A DNA stretch of 20,930 bases from a virus. The translations under genes were made by a program, and so were the position numbers. This document shows, piece after piece, positions 19,944-20,930 of this stretch. The stretch lies in the IMG/VR virus record IMGVR_UViG_3300034683_000012, positions 1 through 20,930 of that record. One strand, written 5' to 3'. The stretch's first letter is position 1. Each line of letters opens with the position of its first letter. The notes beneath the pieces were generated by a model. The model had not been told where the DNA came from, ran no database searches, and saw only the letters and a list, made by a program, of their open reading frames with translations.

Positions 19944-20611
19944 TTATAGTTTATTACGCTTTTTGTATTTTTCGATCGACCGATTGATCCTATCAGCCGA
20001 CGGTTTGCCAAACTTTTTCTTTTCAGGTTTGATGTATGACACGGGCTTGTCGCTTATTATCAACTCTAATTGTGCATTGGTCACAGTCCAATAATAATCA
20101 TACATCGGTATCTTACAGAATAATATTATTTTCGGCTGCATCATCCAACTGTAATCTTTTAAGTAATCCCACGCTGCACCGTATCTTGTCCTTGACGGAT
20201 AGAAGACACTTCTTTCTTGTTCATCATCATCATCGTATCCCTCATATCGGTCATCAATATGGTATTCACGAAGTACGATTGCAGCGGTATTTTTTTTTTA
20301 CCGATAGCCAATACCTCCGTTAAATCTGCTTCGGAGTATTGTTTTACGTAATAAAACCATCTCCACAAGAACGGATAGAAGAACTTGATCTTCAAGAAAC
20401 CGTTAAGAATGATACATGCAGCAGTCTGATAATTGGCTACCGCATCGTTGCCTTCTTTTAGGATGATCTGATTGATCTTTCTTACCGTCCCTGCATGAAG
20501 CCATTTGATCTTATACGTCTTGTTTCGTATCTTGGCGTAATCGGGTAAATTCTCTATGATAGAGTTTAATTCGTCTTGTGCTTCTTTAGATGGTTGTTTT
20601 ACAGTTGCCAT
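19944..20611 (-). CDS. Frameshifted tail assembly chaperone (G-T type fusion, about 222 aa)
   Basis: The product would share its first 107 residues with the 150-aa protein, shift -1 in the A10 run (20290-20299), and continue for 115 residues to the TAA at 19944. The -1 frame has a TAA exactly at the 5' edge of the run (20300-20298) and then stays open for the entire distance. Its new part reads NTAAIVLREYHIDDRYEGYD, a block of acidic residues, then DYYWTVTNAQLELIISD and a basic end SIEKYKKRNKL. Long-tailed phages commonly make such a pair (G and G-T) between the tail-tube and tape-measure genes; the T part recruits tail-tube subunits onto the tape measure. The downstream part lacks a convincing start of its own: ATG 20144 would cut the domain in half. 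Frameshifting is inferred from sequence. Confidence 0.78.
20159..20611 (-). CDS. Tail assembly chaperone, zero-frame product (G type, 150 aa)
   Basis: The unshifted product starts MATVKQPSKEAQDELNSIIE and has a helical body with an aromatic stretch, FLKIKFFYPFLWRWFYYVKQ. It ends about 43 residues after the A run with a methionine-rich segment and a polar tail. The fold impression, size and place between tail tube and tape measure match tail assembly chaperones, which coat the tape measure during tail building and are absent from the virion. It follows the terminator by only 11 bases, with no promoter in between, so it is presumably made by read-through from the tail-tube transcript. Confidence 0.75.
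   Translation of the reverse strand: MATVKQPSKEAQDELNSIIENLPDYAKIRNKTYKIKWLHAGTVRKINQIILKEGNDAVANYQTAACIILNGFLKIKFFYPFLWRWFYYVKQYSEADLTEVLAIGKKKIPLQSYFVNTILMTDMRDTMMMMNKKEVSSIRQGQDTVQRGIT
20290..20299 (-). promoter_or_regulatory. A10 slippery site for -1 frameshifting
   Basis: Ten consecutive A's on the coding strand follow GGT and are read AAA AAA AAA ATA in frame zero. Tandem-lysine slippery sequences of this kind allow -1 ribosomal slippage, and runs of nine or more A's also permit polymerase slippage. An internal GGAGG lies 14 bases upstream (20314-20318). Confidence 0.8.
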
Positions 20612-20622
20612 AGATTTATTTT

Positions 20623-20652
20623 AAAAAAGGGCAGTGGATCGTTCCACCACCC
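20623..20652 (-). terminator. Intrinsic terminator after the tail-tube gene
   Basis: On the minus strand GGGTGGTGGA pairs with TCCACTGCCC (10-base stem with two G-T wobbles) around loop ACGA (20629-20652), followed directly by six T's (20623-20628). It begins 22 bases after the stop codon of the partial upstream gene and ends 11 bases before the next ATG. Confidence 0.88.
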
Positions 20653-20674
20653 TCTTAATTATTAACCCAAAATA

Positions 20675-20930
20675 TTAAGCCCCAGCCAAAAGGATAATGT
20701 CAGCTCCGTCCTGATTAGGTTTCGGGAATATCTGAACATTAAAGTAAGCAGGAGTGCCAGAAGCAATAACAGGATTAGCGAACATCTCCACATTCGGGAG
20801 TGCTACCAATCTTGTACCATCCTCCGATGCAAGAATAAGCGATCCTGTTACTTTTTTGGTTTCGGTTGAATATCCTTGTCCTGAAAGCGATAATCCTCCT
20901 AAGGTATTAGTGCCACTTGAAACGGCCGTA
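20675..20930 (-). CDS. C-terminal end of probable major tail (tube) protein, partial
   Basis: Eighty-four codons and a TAA (20677-20675) are visible; the gene enters from the right edge. The peptide appears beta-rich and lacks cysteine: GGLSLSGQGYSTETKKVTG, LILASEDGTRLVALPNVEMF, then ANPVIASGTPAYFNVQIFPK and a short acidic end. A small beta-sandwich protein just upstream of the frameshifted chaperone and tape measure is normally the major tail-tube protein. The strong terminator directly after it fits a very abundantly expressed structural gene. Identification is by position and composition, because the N-terminal half is not in the window. Confidence 0.6.
   Translation of the reverse strand, partial: TAVSSGTNTLGGLSLSGQGYSTETKKVTGSLILASEDGTRLVALPNVEMFANPVIASGTPAYFNVQIFPKPNQDGADIILLAGA

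Noticed and set aside
19944-20144. A separate 66-aa gene starting at ATG 20144
   Set aside because: The same frame is open upstream to the A10 run, and the ATG would cut into continuous coding sequence. The frameshift extension explains it better, although independent starts are not excluded.

Overview
This window looks like the middle of a tailed bacteriophage or prophage of a Bacteroidota host (Bacteroides, Parabacteroides or Prevotella type). The reasons are: A+T-rich DNA; starts preceded by A-rich tracts rather than Shine-Dalgarno motifs; three putative promoters matching the Bacteroidota primary-sigma pattern TTTG-N19/20-TAnnTTTG; and a tape-measure protein with the segment typical of Bacteroidota siphoviruses. 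Every supported gene is on the minus strand, so transcription runs from high to low coordinates. No integrase, terminase, capsid, tRNA, CRISPR or IS gene is present, so the lifestyle cannot be decided from this piece.

Late module, 20930 down to about 4347. It runs as follows: the C-terminus of a probable tail-tube protein (partial) followed by a strong intrinsic terminator; a tail assembly chaperone gene whose -1 frame opens exactly at a run of ten A's, so it very likely makes a G/G-T type frameshift pair; the tape measure (1364 aa); an unrecognised 166-aa beta-rich protein; a candidate promoter; a distal-tail-like protein; and a giant 2706-aa Tal/receptor-binding protein with three interchangeable jelly-roll-like modules, a discoidin-like domain and a perfect 560-bp internal repeat. 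Then comes a lysis and accessory cassette: an 88-aa unknown, a 107-aa membrane HExxH protein, a 60-aa unknown, a holin-like membrane/coiled-coil protein, a lysozyme-fold endolysin, and a lipoprotein with a C-terminal membrane anchor that has the topology of a unimolecular spanin. An intrinsic terminator closes this module.

DNA metabolism module, about 4306 down to 1. A good promoter with an overlapping palindrome opens a tightly overlapping operon: an 81-aa unknown, an ERF-family single-strand annealing protein, a PD-(D/E)XK exonuclease, a fused dNTP diphosphohydrolase (DUF5664 type) and HAD deoxyribonucleotidase, four small unknown genes (one of only 51 aa), and an HNH nuclease. A second promoter, set among short repeats, drives a DnaB-type replicative helicase that runs off the left edge.

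The points most worth following up are the frameshifted tail chaperone, the repeat-flanked exchangeable modules of the tail protein, the nucleotide-pool fusion enzyme, the membrane HExxH protein beside the lysis genes, and the single-gene spanin. Most families are recognisable. I see no clear evidence of a wholly new defence or mobile system.
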